A stretch of DNA of 64,000 bases, taken from NCBI RefSeq assembly GCF_023072615.1, contig NZ_JAKNRW010000002.1, forward strand, positions 248,001 to 312,000, read 5' to 3'. Numbering within the stretch: the first letter of the stretch is position 1; each line of letters starts with the position of its first letter. Below are positions 20,436 to 30,500 of the stretch, one piece after another. A program made the translations under genes and the position numbers. The notes beneath the pieces are model-generated. The model was given only the letters and a program-made list of their open reading frames with translations, was not told the DNA's origin and did not search any database. Origin of the DNA: Pseudomonas violetae. GTDB taxonomy: Bacteria; Pseudomonadota; Gammaproteobacteria; Pseudomonadales; Pseudomonadaceae.

Positions 20436-21863
20436 ATGAGCACAGCAGCAATCGGAGCGGCCTATAACTATAAGGTCGTGCGCCAATTCATCGTGGCGAC
20501 CATCGTCTGGGGCGTCGTCGGGATGGCAATGGGGGTGTGGATCGCCTCCCAACTGGTGTGGCCCGACATGAACCTGGACCTGCCCTGGACCACCTTTGGC
20601 CGCTTGCGCCCGCTGCACACCAGTCTGGTGATTTTCGGCTTCGCCGGCAGCGCGCAATTTGCCGCCAGCTATTACGCAGTGCAGCGCACCTGCCAAGTAC
20701 GGCTGTACTCCGACAAACTTGCTGCGTTGACCTTCTGGGGCTGGCAATCAGTGATCCTGGTGATGCTGGTCACCCTGCCGCTGGGCTACACGACCACCAA
20801 GGAATACGCCGAAATCGAATTCACCGGCGCCGTGTGGATGACCGTGGTCTGGGTCGCGTACGCCATCGTGTTTTTCACCACCGTAGTGCAGCGCAAGACC
20901 AGGCACATCTACGTTGGCAACTGGTTTTTCGGCGCGTTCATCGTGGTGATCGCCATGCTGCACGTAGTCAATCACCTGTCGATCCCGGTGGACTGGTTCA
21001 AGTCCTACCCGGTGTATTCCGGGGCGACCGATGCGATGGTGCAATGGTGGTACGGGCACAACGCGGTGGGGTTCTTCCTGACCACCGGCTTTCTCGGCAT
21101 GATGTATTACTTCGTACCCAAGCAGGTCAACCGGCCGGTGTATTCCTATCGCCTGTCGATCGTGCATTTCTGGGCGCTGATTACCCTGTACATTTGGGCC
21201 GGGCCGCATCACCTGCACTACACGGCTTTGCCGGACTGGGCGCAGTCGCTGGGCATGGCCATGTCGCTGATCCTGCTGGCACCGAGTTGGGGCGGGATGA
21301 TCAATGGCATGATGACGCTTTCAGGCGCCTGGCATAAGTTGCGTACCGATCCGATCCTGCGCTTTCTGGTGTTGTCCCTGGCCTTCTACGGCATGTCGAC
21401 GTTTGAAGGGCCGATGATGGCGATCAAGACCGTCAACGCCCTCTCCCACTACACCGACTGGACCATCGGCCACGTCCACGCCGGGGCCTTGGGATGGGTC
21501 GCCATGATCACCTTTGGCGCGGTCTACCACATGGTCCCGAAAGTCTTCGGACGTGAACAGATGCACAGTACGCCACTGATCAACCTGCACTTCTGGCTGG
21601 CGACCATTGGTACCGTACTGTACATCGCCTCCATGTGGGTCAACGGCATTACCCAGGGCTTGATGTGGCGTGCGATCAATGAAGACGGCACCCTGACCTA
21701 CTCCTTCGTGGAGGCCTTGCAGGCCAGTCACCCTGGATTCATGGTCCGCTTTGCCGGCGGGGTGTTCTTCCTCAGCGGTATGTTGCTGATGGCGTACAAC
21801 GTGTGGCGTACGGTGCGAGTCGCCGACGCGGCGCTGGCAGGCCGTGAAGCGCAGATTGCGTGA
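20436..21863 (+). CDS. Orphan cbb3-type cytochrome c oxidase subunit I (CcoN4-like)
   Basis: 475 aa heme-copper oxidase subunit with about 12 membrane helices. The low-spin heme His is in [15 protein letters not shown], the CuB histidines in [11 protein letters not shown] and GPHHLHYT, and the heme b3/low-spin pair in [13 protein letters not shown]. The start at 20436 ([11 protein letters not shown]) is chosen over one eight codons upstream because GGAAAACACTGACC precedes it. No ccoO, ccoP or ccoH follows, so it must use subunits made elsewhere. In P. aeruginosa the orphan CcoN4 pairs with CcoO/CcoP from the main operons and gives cyanide-tolerant oxidases; the same role is inferred here. No ANR box (TTGAT-N4-ATCAA) was found in the upstream 270 bases. 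Confidence 0.9.
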   Translation: MSTAAIGAAYNYKVVRQFIVATIVWGVVGMAMGVWIASQLVWPDMNLDLPWTTFGRLRPLHTSLVIFGFAGSAQFAASYYAVQRTCQVRLYSDKLAALTFWGWQSVILVMLVTLPLGYTTTKEYAEIEFTGAVWMTVVWVAYAIVFFTTVVQRKTRHIYVGNWFFGAFIVVIAMLHVVNHLSIPVDWFKSYPVYSGATDAMVQWWYGHNAVGFFLTTGFLGMMYYFVPKQVNRPVYSYRLSIVHFWALITLYIWAGPHHLHYTALPDWAQSLGMAMSLILLAPSWGGMINGMMTLSGAWHKLRTDPILRFLVLSLAFYGMSTFEGPMMAIKTVNALSHYTDWTIGHVHAGALGWVAMITFGAVYHMVPKVFGREQMHSTPLINLHFWLATIGTVLYIASMWVNGITQGLMWRAINEDGTLTYSFVEALQASHPGFMVRFAGGVFFLSGMLLMAYNVWRTVRVADAALAGREAQIA

Positions 21864-21877
21864 GACAGGGGATTGAT

Positions 21878-22099
21878 ATGATCGAGTGGCTGATCAATGG
21901 ACTGGGCGTGGCAGGTTTATGGCTGGCGGTGGAGTACTGCCTCAAACGGCAGACCGCCCAAAGCCTGGAGGAAGCCAGCCTGATACCCTTTGCCGACGAT
22001 CCGGAGGTGGCGCGGCGGGTGGAGCTGGCGACGGGGAAAACCGTGAAGGCGATAGCGCCCCAAGGCACGAAACCGGGTTGGGGCAATTTTAAGGTTTGA
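21878..22099 (+). CDS. Small CcoQ-like membrane protein
   Basis: 73 aa starting MIEWLINGLGVAGLWLAVEY after GGGGATTGAT. One N-terminal membrane segment is followed by a basic/acidic tail ending PQGTKPGWGNFKV. The gene starts 14 bases after the oxidase subunit gene and is surely co-transcribed. By position and size it resembles CcoQ or the small protein that follows ccoN4 in P. aeruginosa (PA4134). Sequence identity to true CcoQ cannot be judged by eye. Confidence 0.78.
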   Translation: MIEWLINGLGVAGLWLAVEYCLKRQTAQSLEEASLIPFADDPEVARRVELATGKTVKAIAPQGTKPGWGNFKV

Positions 22100-22168
22100 T
22101 GCGGCCCCATGGGGGGGAGAACATGCTGGCGATGGTGGTGCGTCAGTTGACACCCATAGTGAATGTGA

Positions 22169-22199
22169 CGGCCCCTTCGCGGGCAAGCCCGCTCCCCCC
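22169..22199. repeat. Single REP unit
   Basis: CGCGGGCAAGCCCGCTCC is the head of a pseudomonad REP palindrome, without a partner arm. It sits after the CcoQ-like gene. Confidence 0.7.
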
Positions 22200-22274
22200 T
22201 GGGATCTTCGTCGGGAGCAGAGTTGCCCTGCAACACGGAGTCTGCCAAAGGGTTGAAGGGTGCCCACTGGACAT

Positions 22275-22769
22275 TCAGCCGCGCTCGCGGGGGATCAGGC
22301 TCTGCAGCTGCTGCGCCAGGAAATTTGCATCGAAAGCAAACGTGTCTGGGTCTTTCAGACCGTTGGTTTTGCGCCACTGCCAGCTGTTTGACGGCGGCAG
22401 GCAGACCAGCGAAACACTGCCATAACGCGCCGCCGTCAAGCCCATGACTGCCAGGGAAATCTGCCCGCCAGTACCCATCACATCGGGGACGAATTCTACC
22501 GGTTTACCGGCGATCACGACCCCCATTTTCTCGGTCTTGAAGATCGAGGTTTCCACCGGAACACTGGGCCCGAAAGCAACGTATGCCTCGCGACTGACCT
22601 CTAGCAGGTTGGGTGCAATGACCGGCTCCAGCCACAGCTGGATCTGGTCGAAGAGTTCACCAATGCGCGTCGCCCACACGGCCGATTGCGCTTCAAACAG
22701 TTGCTTCTTGTGCGCTTCGCTTTCTGCGTAGTGGCGAAGCATCTGACCCAATTGCTGTACGTCGTCCAT
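22275..22769 (-). CDS. Conserved-looking cytoplasmic protein of unknown function
   Basis: 164 aa from the ATG at 22769, preceded by AAAGGAACACCGCA. An upstream in-frame extension is Cys/Arg-rich and not gene-like. The N-terminal 60 residues are predicted helical (RHYAESEAHKKQLFEAQ). A beta-rich section with alternating hydrophobics follows, then a Trp-containing ending (PPSNSWQWRKTNGLKDP). There is no signal peptide, no membrane segment and no catalytic motif that I recognise. It is on the same strand as the acetyltransferase upstream but separated by about 110 bases. Confidence 0.75.
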   Translation of the reverse strand: MDDVQQLGQMLRHYAESEAHKKQLFEAQSAVWATRIGELFDQIQLWLEPVIAPNLLEVSREAYVAFGPSVPVETSIFKTEKMGVVIAGKPVEFVPDVMGTGGQISLAVMGLTAARYGSVSLVCLPPSNSWQWRKTNGLKDPDTFAFDANFLAQQLQSLIPRERG

Positions 22770-22878
22770 TGCGGTGTTCCTTTGGTTGAAGCAGTGCTGC
22801 GGACTTTGAGCATGGCAGATGCGCGCCGCCGGCGTACGACTAAACGCGCCAGCGGTACTTTTTGCGGTGCAGGGCAAA

Positions 22879-23400
22879 TCAGCGAGAGGTGTGTGTGCGC
22901 CGCAGACGCGCCATGCTCAAGGTATCCACGAATATCCCATCACGCACCGCGTAGTCTCGAAACAAGCCTTCGGTCTCGAAGCCAAATTTGCGGTACAGGC
23001 TGATGGCAGCTTCGTTGTCGGCATAGACCGAAAGTTCGACCCGCTGCAGGTTCATCCAGTTGTCGGCGATGTCCATGGCGGCGCTCAATAATGTCGAGCC
23101 GACGCCCTTGCCCTGCCACGCCACAGCAACGCCCATGCCAAAGCTGCCAGCGTGGCTGCGGCGCACACGGGAATATTGTTCGAGTCCCAGGTGGCCGATG
23201 ACAGCGCCCTGATGCAGGGCGACGAGTTTCAGTGCGCGTTCGTTGTCCGCTTCGATGCGCTGGCGCCAGACCTCCACGGACTGGTAAGGCATCTGCAGAA
23301 CCTGGCGAGTGATCGCCGTATCGTTGTAGAGCGCGGCGACGCCTTCGAGATGGGATTCGTTGAAGCGTTCGAGGCTAATGACGGAATCGGTGCCAGACAT
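22879..23400 (-). CDS. GNAT N-acetyltransferase, YhhY-like
   Basis: 173 aa from the ATG at 23400; an 18-codon upstream extension lacks a ribosome site. The acetyl-CoA loop is VAWQGKGVGSTLL, and the closing helix-strand is EAAISLYRKFGFETEGLFRDY. The stretch RVRRSHAGSFGMGV and the ending FVDTLSMARLR resemble E. coli YhhY, an L-amino acid N-acetyltransferase. The stop of the AhpD-like gene lies 57 bases upstream on the same strand. Substrate uncertain. Confidence 0.88.
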   Translation of the reverse strand: MSGTDSVISLERFNESHLEGVAALYNDTAITRQVLQMPYQSVEVWRQRIEADNERALKLVALHQGAVIGHLGLEQYSRVRRSHAGSFGMGVAVAWQGKGVGSTLLSAAMDIADNWMNLQRVELSVYADNEAAISLYRKFGFETEGLFRDYAVRDGIFVDTLSMARLRRTHTSR

Positions 23401-23457
23401 GGGTGATTCATCCTTGATACAGACATGGCCCCCCATCCTATAGGCTTTCTGCACCCG

Positions 23458-23898
23458 TCAACAACTCGGGGCCTGGCGAAAACTCACGGCTAGGCGATTC
23501 CAGCTGTTGATGGTGGTGACGGCAATGGTCAGATCGACCATTTCGCCTTCACTGAATTGCTCCCGGGCCTGGGCGTAGACATCATCTGGAACATGGCTTT
23601 CAGCAAGCAGCGTGACCGCCTCGGTCCAGGCCAGCGCAGCGCACTCACGGGGATTGAAAAAGCCGCTGTCGCGCCACACCACGATCGAATACAGCCTCCG
23701 ATCGGTCTCGCCAAAGCGCCGCGCGTCCACCGAGTGCATGTCGGTGCAGAACGCGCAGCCATTGAGCTGTGAGGCGCGGATCTTGATCAGGTGCAGCAAC
23801 TGCGGCTCGATACTGAGGCGGCTGGTAAGGGCCTCCATGGCGATCATGGCTTTCATCGCCTTGGGCGATGCACTGTAGTAATCCAGACGGGAATTCAT
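23458..23898 (-). CDS. Carboxymuconolactone decarboxylase/AhpD-family protein
   Basis: 146 aa from MNSRLDYYSASPKAMKAM at 23898, after GAGGCACGCC. The redox motif of the family is present: CAFCTDMH, with Cys48, Cys51 and His55. AhpD-type proteins act as thiol-disulfide partners or peroxidases on a helical scaffold. The ending TTINSWNRLAVSFR is typical of the YciW/AhpD subgroup. It is divergent from a MocR regulator 205 bases away, a common arrangement in which the regulator controls the peroxidase-like gene. Confidence 0.92.
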   Translation of the reverse strand: MNSRLDYYSASPKAMKAMIAMEALTSRLSIEPQLLHLIKIRASQLNGCAFCTDMHSVDARRFGETDRRLYSIVVWRDSGFFNPRECAALAWTEAVTLLAESHVPDDVYAQAREQFSEGEMVDLTIAVTTINSWNRLAVSFRQAPSC

Positions 23899-23963
23899 GG
23901 CGTGCCTCGCGGGCCGATAGATACAACCTACGGTAGGCGCGAACGGCTGGTCGTTACAGCTCC

Positions 23964-23976
23964 AATTCGGCGAATT
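23964..23976. promoter_or_regulatory. Symmetric motif between ahpD-like gene and mocR
   Basis: AATTC GGC GAATT is a short perfect inverted repeat about midway in the 205-base divergent region. It is a candidate operator for the neighbouring MocR protein, which would be expected to bind here. MocR proteins often bind direct repeats instead, so this is weak. Confidence 0.25.
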
Positions 23977-24103
23977 AACCGTGGACCACCCCGGCGCCAG
24001 GCCAATCCGCAGTTTTTTATTCACACAACTACTGCATGTTCGCTCATGCGGGTAATCTTGCGCGATCGGACCCACATCTGAATCGTCCCCGGAGCCCGCC
24101 GGT

Positions 24104-25537
24104 ATGGAACTTCATGTCGTCATCAACGGCCGCAAAGATCTGGCTGGCCAGTTGTACAACCAGCTGCGCAGCGCTATTGAATCCGGTCGTCTGGCGGCTG
24201 GCACGCAGTTGCCGCCCAGCCGGTTGCTGGCAGAGCAACTGGGCATCTCGCGCAAGACCATTTCCGATACCTATGCGCAGCTGACCTATGAGAACTACCT
24301 CACCGGGGTCATCGGCAAAGGCACCTATGTCAACGCCCGACCGGCCAAAATCAACCGCAAACAGAGCCATTCGGACCTGGCCAGTGCCGAGGTCATCGAG
24401 TCCTGGCGCAATTTGCCGGTGTTCTTGCGCCACCCGACGCTCGAAGGTTCGCTGCGTTACGATTTTATCGGCGGCGCCACCAGCAAGGGCCAATTCCCCC
24501 AAGACGATTGGCGGCGGTGCACTGCCCATGCCCTGCGCCAGATGTCCGGCTCCAAGGGCTTCTACAGCCAGTCCGAAGGCCTACCAGCGCTGCGCAACTC
24601 GATTGCGCGGCACATCGCCTTTTCACGCGGGGTGAACTGCCAGGATGAGGACGTGGTGGTGTGCAACGGCGCGCAACAAGCGCTGGACCTGATCTCCCGT
24701 GTGCTGACCCGTCCCGGCAGCCTGGTGGCCATGGAGGATCCCGGCTATCCACCGGCGCGCTTGCTGTTTGGCAGCCACGGCGCAACGGTGATCGGTGTGC
24801 CGGTCGATGGCGAAGGCATTCAAGTGGACAAGATTCCCTTGGGCACCCGGCTGATCTACGTCACGCCCTCCCATCAGTTCCCGCTCGGCATGCCCATGAG
24901 TGCGCAACGTCGGCTCGAGTTGCTGGAGCGCGCGCACGAACTGGGGGCAATCATCATAGAGGACGATTACGACAGCGAATTCCGCTACGAGGGCCAGCCG
25001 ACAGATTCGCTACAAAGCATGGACGAGCGTGGCATCGTGGCCTATGTCGGCACGTTCTCCAAGACCCTGTTACCGGAACTGCGCCTCGGTTATGCGATCC
25101 TGCCGCCGGCCATCCTCGAAGCGGTGATTCGCGCCAAGCAACTCACCGACCTGCACACCTCCACCCTGCCCCAGTGGGCGCTGGCCAAGTTCATCGCCGA
25201 GGGTTGCCTGCTCAAGCACATCAGGCGCTGCCATACGATCTATGCCGGGCGTCGTGAGCGCCTTCTCGAACGCGCAGCCACTGATTTGGCGCCATGGCTC
25301 GAAGCGGTGCCGTCGACAGCGGGATTTCACTTGGTGCTGATGTTCAAAGTGCCTATCGATATGCCACTGCTGGTCGAGTTGGCGAAAAAAGTCGAAGTAG
25401 GGCTTTATCCGATTGAGGGCTTCTACTATCAACAGACGCCAAGAGACGGGCTACTCATGGGTTTTGGCGCCATTGAAACACTGGACATCGACCTTGCCCT
25501 TAGCCGTTTGCGTGACATTCTCCAGCAGGTCGCCTGA
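24104..25537 (+). CDS. MocR/PdxR-type regulator (GntR wHTH plus aminotransferase domain)
   Basis: 477 aa. The winged helix-turn-helix at about residues 10-75 includes LPPSRLLAEQLGISRKTIS and YVNARPAKI. The aminotransferase-like domain has SKGFYSQSEGLPALR, IIEDDYDSEFRYEG and the PLP lysine K320 in GTFSKTLLPELRLGY. The sequence is closer to the PdxR branch than to the first MocR protein at 911. The ATG follows GGAGCCCGCCGGT. It is divergent from the AhpD-like gene, which is its probable target. Effector and true regulon unknown. Confidence 0.92.
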   Translation: MELHVVINGRKDLAGQLYNQLRSAIESGRLAAGTQLPPSRLLAEQLGISRKTISDTYAQLTYENYLTGVIGKGTYVNARPAKINRKQSHSDLASAEVIESWRNLPVFLRHPTLEGSLRYDFIGGATSKGQFPQDDWRRCTAHALRQMSGSKGFYSQSEGLPALRNSIARHIAFSRGVNCQDEDVVVCNGAQQALDLISRVLTRPGSLVAMEDPGYPPARLLFGSHGATVIGVPVDGEGIQVDKIPLGTRLIYVTPSHQFPLGMPMSAQRRLELLERAHELGAIIIEDDYDSEFRYEGQPTDSLQSMDERGIVAYVGTFSKTLLPELRLGYAILPPAILEAVIRAKQLTDLHTSTLPQWALAKFIAEGCLLKHIRRCHTIYAGRRERLLERAATDLAPWLEAVPSTAGFHLVLMFKVPIDMPLLVELAKKVEVGLYPIEGFYYQQTPRDGLLMGFGAIETLDIDLALSRLRDILQQVA

Positions 25538-25661
25538 TCAATTGGCGCAGGGGTTTATCATGCGATTGGCTATTGGCGGTCCCGGGGCACAGGCCTATTC
25601 TGCAAAGGCGTTTATCCCTCAGTGAGCAGGATTCGTCCGGCCTGATTCAGGAGTGTGAGCA

Positions 25662-25955
25662 ATGTCCACCGAAGTGATCAATACCGTACACATACGGGCC
25701 GTCGCCGGCCGCTCGGAAGAGCTTGGCAAACAACTGCAAAGAATTGTCGAAACCCTTCGCCGGCAGCCGGGTTGCGACTCCTATATGGTCGACCGCTGCC
25801 CCGAGGACAGCAACCGCTGGAACGTCAGCGCCCGCTGGCAGTCGGAAGCGGCCATGCATTCGCATTTCACCTGCCCTGAAGTCCAGGGCTTTATCGGCCT
25901 GATCGACAACCAGTTAGCCAATGCGGTGGACTTCAACAGTTTCCCCATCCGTTGA
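25662..25955 (+). CDS. Antibiotic biosynthesis monooxygenase (ABM) domain protein
   Basis: 97 aa, a typical single ABM domain of the dimeric alpha/beta ferredoxin-like fold. The strand pattern NTVHIRAVAGRSEELGKQL, PGCDSYMVDRCPEDSN and RWQSEAAMHSHF matches YgiN-type quinol or small-molecule monooxygenases. It follows AGGAGTGTGAGCA. The MocR gene ends 124 bases upstream on the same strand; any operon link is uncertain. Substrate unknown. Confidence 0.88.
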   Translation: MSTEVINTVHIRAVAGRSEELGKQLQRIVETLRRQPGCDSYMVDRCPEDSNRWNVSARWQSEAAMHSHFTCPEVQGFIGLIDNQLANAVDFNSFPIR

Positions 25956-26052
25956 GATTGGTCCCCTGACCTTCTCGGGAATTGGCTGTTTGCTTGGCTT
26001 CACCAGCGAACTAATGTGGGTTCGGACAACCCCTTGCTTTCAGGTGATACCC

Positions 26053-26469
26053 ATGAAAACCCTGCGCTTACTCGCTACTCCCCTTGCTGCCTTGGCCCTG
26101 ACCGTTTCTGCTGCCGCGCTGGCCCACGAAGGCGCCCCATCGGAAAAGGTCACGGTGCTGCAAGACCAGATGCTGAAGAACGTACCCGGCAAAAAAGCTT
26201 TGATGATCGAGGTCGACTACCTGCCTGGCCAGTCTTCCATCGCCCACAAGCATGAAGGCACCGCCATGGCCTACGTCCTGTCCGGCGAGATCATCTCGCA
26301 AGTCAAAGGCGAACAAGCGGTGAACTACAAGGCCGGTGAATACTGGTACGAACCTGCCGGCTCGGAGCATCTGGTATCGAAAAACGCCAGCGCGACGCAA
26401 CCCGCCAAGCTGTTGGTATTCATGGTGTTGTCGCCGGAAGAGAAAGTGTTGATCCCATTGAAAAACTGA
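26053..26469 (+). CDS. Exported cupin-domain protein
   Basis: 138 aa. The N-terminus is a Sec signal (TLRLLATPLAALALTVSAAALA, cleaved before HEG). The remainder is one cupin barrel with HKHEGTAMAYVLSGE, the first metal-binding motif, and YEPAGSEHLVSKN, the second. The start at 26053 follows CAGGTGATACCC. Small periplasmic cupins of this kind are widespread in pseudomonads without defined substrate. A terminator ends the transcript 28 bases later. Confidence 0.9.
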   Translation: MKTLRLLATPLAALALTVSAAALAHEGAPSEKVTVLQDQMLKNVPGKKALMIEVDYLPGQSSIAHKHEGTAMAYVLSGEIISQVKGEQAVNYKAGEYWYEPAGSEHLVSKNASATQPAKLLVFMVLSPEEKVLIPLKN

Positions 26470-26496
26470 TAGCTGAGCTACGGTGCATAAATAATC

Positions 26497-26528
26497 AGGC
26501 CCATTTCAATTATTTGGGCCTTTTTATT
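26497..26528 (+). terminator. Rho-independent terminator after cupin gene
   Basis: AGGCCCA pairs with TGGGCCT and is followed by TTTTATTT. Confidence 0.85.
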
Positions 26529-26697
26529 TCCCCAGGCGATTAGTCGCCAATCTTTAAGCCAAACAAAACTAATGACTGCGCCGGTGTTACTGACGGCGCT
26601 ATTTCATTAATTGCTCACAGGTCTAGTCTTGGAATGACTGCCGGATCAAAGTCGGCGACCCACTTCCCGAACTAAGTTGTTTCACTGGAGTAACACC

Positions 26698-27408
26698 ATG
26701 AAACTTGTACTGATCAGTACCTTGACGATGACGATTGTTTTAACGGGCTGCTCTGTTCCAACTGCACCGCAGTCGGTTGCTTCGCTGGATGGGATCTTCT
26801 CCGAACCAATAGGCCGCAGCGCCTCCACTCAGTTACCCAGCGGCCCCGGCACGTCTGTGGGTATTGTCTACAGTCGTAATACCCAGACCAATCGCGCCTA
26901 CCTCAATGACTACCGCGCCAACGCGGGAACGGGTTTCGGCCAGAGCCTGCTGGCGCAGCCTATTCATGACGCCTACGTTGCCACCTCTGCGCCGGACATG
27001 GCAGTCGATTGGGTCAAGGCCTCGCTACAGCGCCAGTTTGGCTCAGTGACGGAGTACCCGGACATGCAGAGCTTGCGCGCAGCCAGGCCAGACGTGGCGG
27101 CCGTGGTGGATGCCCGCAGCCAGTTGATTACTTCGCGCAGTTCGGATGTGGAGGCGGACGTCAGTGCGCACTTCTATGACCGCAACCTCAACTACATTGG
27201 CACCGCACGCGGCCATGATGCCAAGTCATTGAGTCCTTTATGGGCTGATTACAAGCGCAGTGAAGACATTGTCGCGGACATCAATAAACAACAGGAAGTG
27301 CAAGTTAGCGCACTGCAGAAGTTTGACCAGTCGCTCAGTAATTTATTGACCAGACCGACAAGTAATGTGTCGATGAATGATGATAATAAAAGCGATAATT
27401 TGTATTGA
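26698..27408 (+). CDS. Lipoprotein of unknown function
   Basis: 236 aa from the ATG at 26698, after CTGGAG. The signal ends in lipobox LTGC (Cys18). The mature part has a beta-alpha pattern reminiscent of small envelope lipoproteins (SVGIVYSRNTQTNRAYL, DMAVDWVKASLQRQFGSVTEY, AVVDARSQLITSR) and an Asn/Asp-rich polar tail. The middle resembles the nucleotide-free fold of curli-like or TolB-like N-domains only vaguely. I do not recognise a named family. It stands alone between two terminators. Confidence 0.85.
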   Translation: MKLVLISTLTMTIVLTGCSVPTAPQSVASLDGIFSEPIGRSASTQLPSGPGTSVGIVYSRNTQTNRAYLNDYRANAGTGFGQSLLAQPIHDAYVATSAPDMAVDWVKASLQRQFGSVTEYPDMQSLRAARPDVAAVVDARSQLITSRSSDVEADVSAHFYDRNLNYIGTARGHDAKSLSPLWADYKRSEDIVADINKQQEVQVSALQKFDQSLSNLLTRPTSNVSMNDDNKSDNLY

Positions 27409-27455
27409 GTCTGATGGCGTCTCCGCGAGCAAGCCCTTCCAGACACTCCCAAACC

Positions 27456-27489
27456 AAAAAACCCCGCATCTCTCAATGCGGGGTTTTTT
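27456..27489. terminator. Bidirectional terminator between lipoprotein gene and gdhB
   Basis: AAAAAACCCCGCAT pairs with ATGCGGGGTTTTTT around a short loop, giving an A/T-flanked stem usable by both convergent genes. Confidence 0.92.
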
Positions 27490-27503
27490 CATTCAGCGCC
27501 TGA

Positions 27504-30500
27504 TCAAGCCGCCGGTTCCAGCTCTTTGCTGGCCGGGGCAGGAGCAGGCACTACCGCTTGCCCGCTCAAGGCCAGGTCCAGCAACTCACGGTTGGCCACT
27601 GCATACATGGCGTAGTCCGTGCCACTGGCGGCACGGATTTCCACCAGCATCGCGCGCCAGCGCTCGATCATACTCACGTGCTCGGCCATCCACAGTGCCA
27701 GGCGTGTTTCCACGTCTTGGGAACCGTCGCCCTGTTGCAGGACCGAAATGGTGATCGCACGTTGTTGCCAGTCGACGTCGTCGCGGAACGCTTCACGGGC
27801 CAGGGCCTGCCAGTTGTTTTCAACCGGCAAGGCACTGATCTGCTGCAGGTACCAGGTGATGTCCAGCGCGCTACCCACAGCGAAGTAGGCCTTGGCCACG
27901 TCCGCAGCGTTCTGGCCGGTCACGTCGGCGGCCTCGATGATCGGCAGCAGCGTGTACAGGTGCGAAGTACCCGCCACCATGCGCGCGAGCAACTCCGGCA
28001 CGCCCGCTTCGACGTACGCCTGATAGCGCGCCTGCCAGTTCTGGTGGATCTCGCCACTCAACAGTTCGTCGAGTTTGAGGCCTAGCTCCTTCAGGTGCGG
28101 ACCGAAGTGTGCGACGTCGCGGGCAGCATTCTGCTCGTTGCGACGGGCACGCAGGAACCAGCGCGTAGCGCGGCGACCCAGGCGCATCAGCTCGTCCATC
28201 AGCTCCAGCTGCACATCTGCCGACACCTGGTAGTCCAGCGCTTCAATCTGGCGGAACCAGTGCGGGAGATGGAAGATGTCCCGAACGATGACATAGGCAC
28301 CCGCCACATTCGCCGGGCTCATGCCGGTCGACTCTTTGAGTCGTTGAACGAAGGTGATGCCCATGTGGTTGACCAGGTCGTTGGCGATCTGGGTGCTGAC
28401 GATTTCGCGCTTCAGACGGTGGCGGCGCATGGCGGCGGAGAATTTACTCACCAGGCTTGGCGGGAATGCGGTCTCCATGTCGCGGGTCAGGTAGTCGTCG
28501 TCCGGCACCAGGGAGCCCAACAACTGCTCCTTGAGGTCGATCTTGCTGTAGGAGATCAGCACAGACAGCTCGGCACGGGTCAGGCCATGGCCTTCGGCGA
28601 TGCGTTCGTTGATCGCTTCCTCAGCCGGCAAGAACTCGATGGCACGATCCAGCTTGCCGCGACTTTCCAGGTCGTTCATCAGGCGCTTGTATTCGGCAAT
28701 CCGCGGCAAGGCACGGCGGGCTGCCAGGGACAACGCCTGCGTCTGCTTGTAGTTGTTGCCAAGCACCAGGTTGCCCACTTCGTCGGTCATGCTCGCCAGC
28801 AACAGGTTGCGTTGCTTGTCGGTCATGTCGCCGGCCTGAACCACTTCGTTCAGCAGGATCTTGATGTTCACTTCGTGGTCGGAGCAGTCCACGCCACCGG
28901 CGTTGTCGATGAAGTCGGTGTTGGAACCGCCGCCATTGAGGCCGAATTCCACACGACCCAGCTGGGTCATGCCCAGGTTTCCGCCCTCGCCCACGACCTT
29001 GCATCGCAGCTCGTTGCCGTTCACGCGCAGCGCGTCGTTGGCCTTGTCGCCAACATCGGCGTGGCTTTCGCTGCTGGCTTTTACATAGGTACCTATGCCG
29101 CCGTTCCACAACAGGTCGACCGGCGCCTTGAGCAAGGCGTTCAGCAGCTCGGTTGGGGTCAGCTTGTCGGCCTGGATAGCGAAGCGCGCTTTCATCTGCG
29201 GGGAAATCGCGATGCTTTTCGCACTACGGGAGAAGATCCCGCCGCCTTCGGACATTATGCTGGTGTCGTAATCCGACCAAGCCGAACGCGGCAGGTCGAA
29301 CAGGCGCTGACGCTCGGCGAAGCTGTTGGCCGGTTGCGGGTTCGGGTCGATGAAGATGTGCAGGTGGTTGAACGCTGCGACCAGTTGCAGCTTGTCGGAC
29401 ATCAGCAAGCCGTTACCGAACACGTCACCGGCCATGTCGCCCACGCCAACCACGGTGATGCTGTCTTCCTGGACGTTGATGCCGCGCTCGCGGAAGTGGC
29501 GTTGTACACCCACCCACGCGCCCTTGGCAGTGATGCCCATTTTCTTGTGGTCATAACCGGCGGAACCACCGGAAGCGAACGCGTCACCGAGCCAGAAACC
29601 GTAGTCGATAGCGATGCCGTTGGCGATGTCGGAGAACGTCGCAGTACCTTTGTCCGCAGCCACCACAAGGTACGGGTCATCATCGTCATGGCGCACGACG
29701 TTGACCGGCGGAACCAGCGCACCGTCCTTGAGGTTGTCGGTGATGTCCAGTAAACCGGAAATGAAGATGCGGTAGCAGGCGATGCCCTCGGCCGCGATCT
29801 CGTCACGGCTGCCGCCCAATGGCAGGCGACGCGGCAGGAAGCCGCCCTTCGCACCCACTGGCACGATGACCGAGTTCTTCACTTGCTGGGCTTTTACCAG
29901 GCCCAGCACTTCGGTACGGTAGTCTTCTTCACGGTCGGACCAGCGCAGGCCGCCACGAGCAACGTTGCCGAAGCGCAGGTGCACGCCTTCGACGCGCGGC
30001 GAGTAGACGAAGATTTCGAACTTCGGTACCGGCTTCGGCAGCTCAGGGATCAGGTGTGGGTTGAACTTGAAGCTGAAGTAGGACTTGTTATGGCCCTGCG
30101 CATCGGTCTGGTAGAAGTTGGTGCGCAAAGTCGCTTTGATCAGGTCCAGGTAGCGACGCAGGATGCGGTCTTCGTTCAACACCTGGACATCGTCCAGTGC
30201 GCTGACGATGGCTTGTTCCAGACGTTGCTGCTTGTCTTCCAGGTCGTCGCCGGTGAGCTTGCGCGCCAGGTAGAAACGGGTCTTGAACAACCGGGTCAGC
30301 TCGCGAGCGATATCGGTGTGGTTGTTCAGGGTGCTGGCGATGTAGCCCAGGTCGAAGCCCAGACGGATCTGCTTCATGTAGCGCGCATACGCACGCAGCA
30401 GCGCCACATCGCGCCATGGCAGGCCGGCGGTCAGTACCAAGCGGTTGAACGCATCGTTCTCGGCATCACCACGCACGATGTGGACGAAGGCGTCCTGCAA

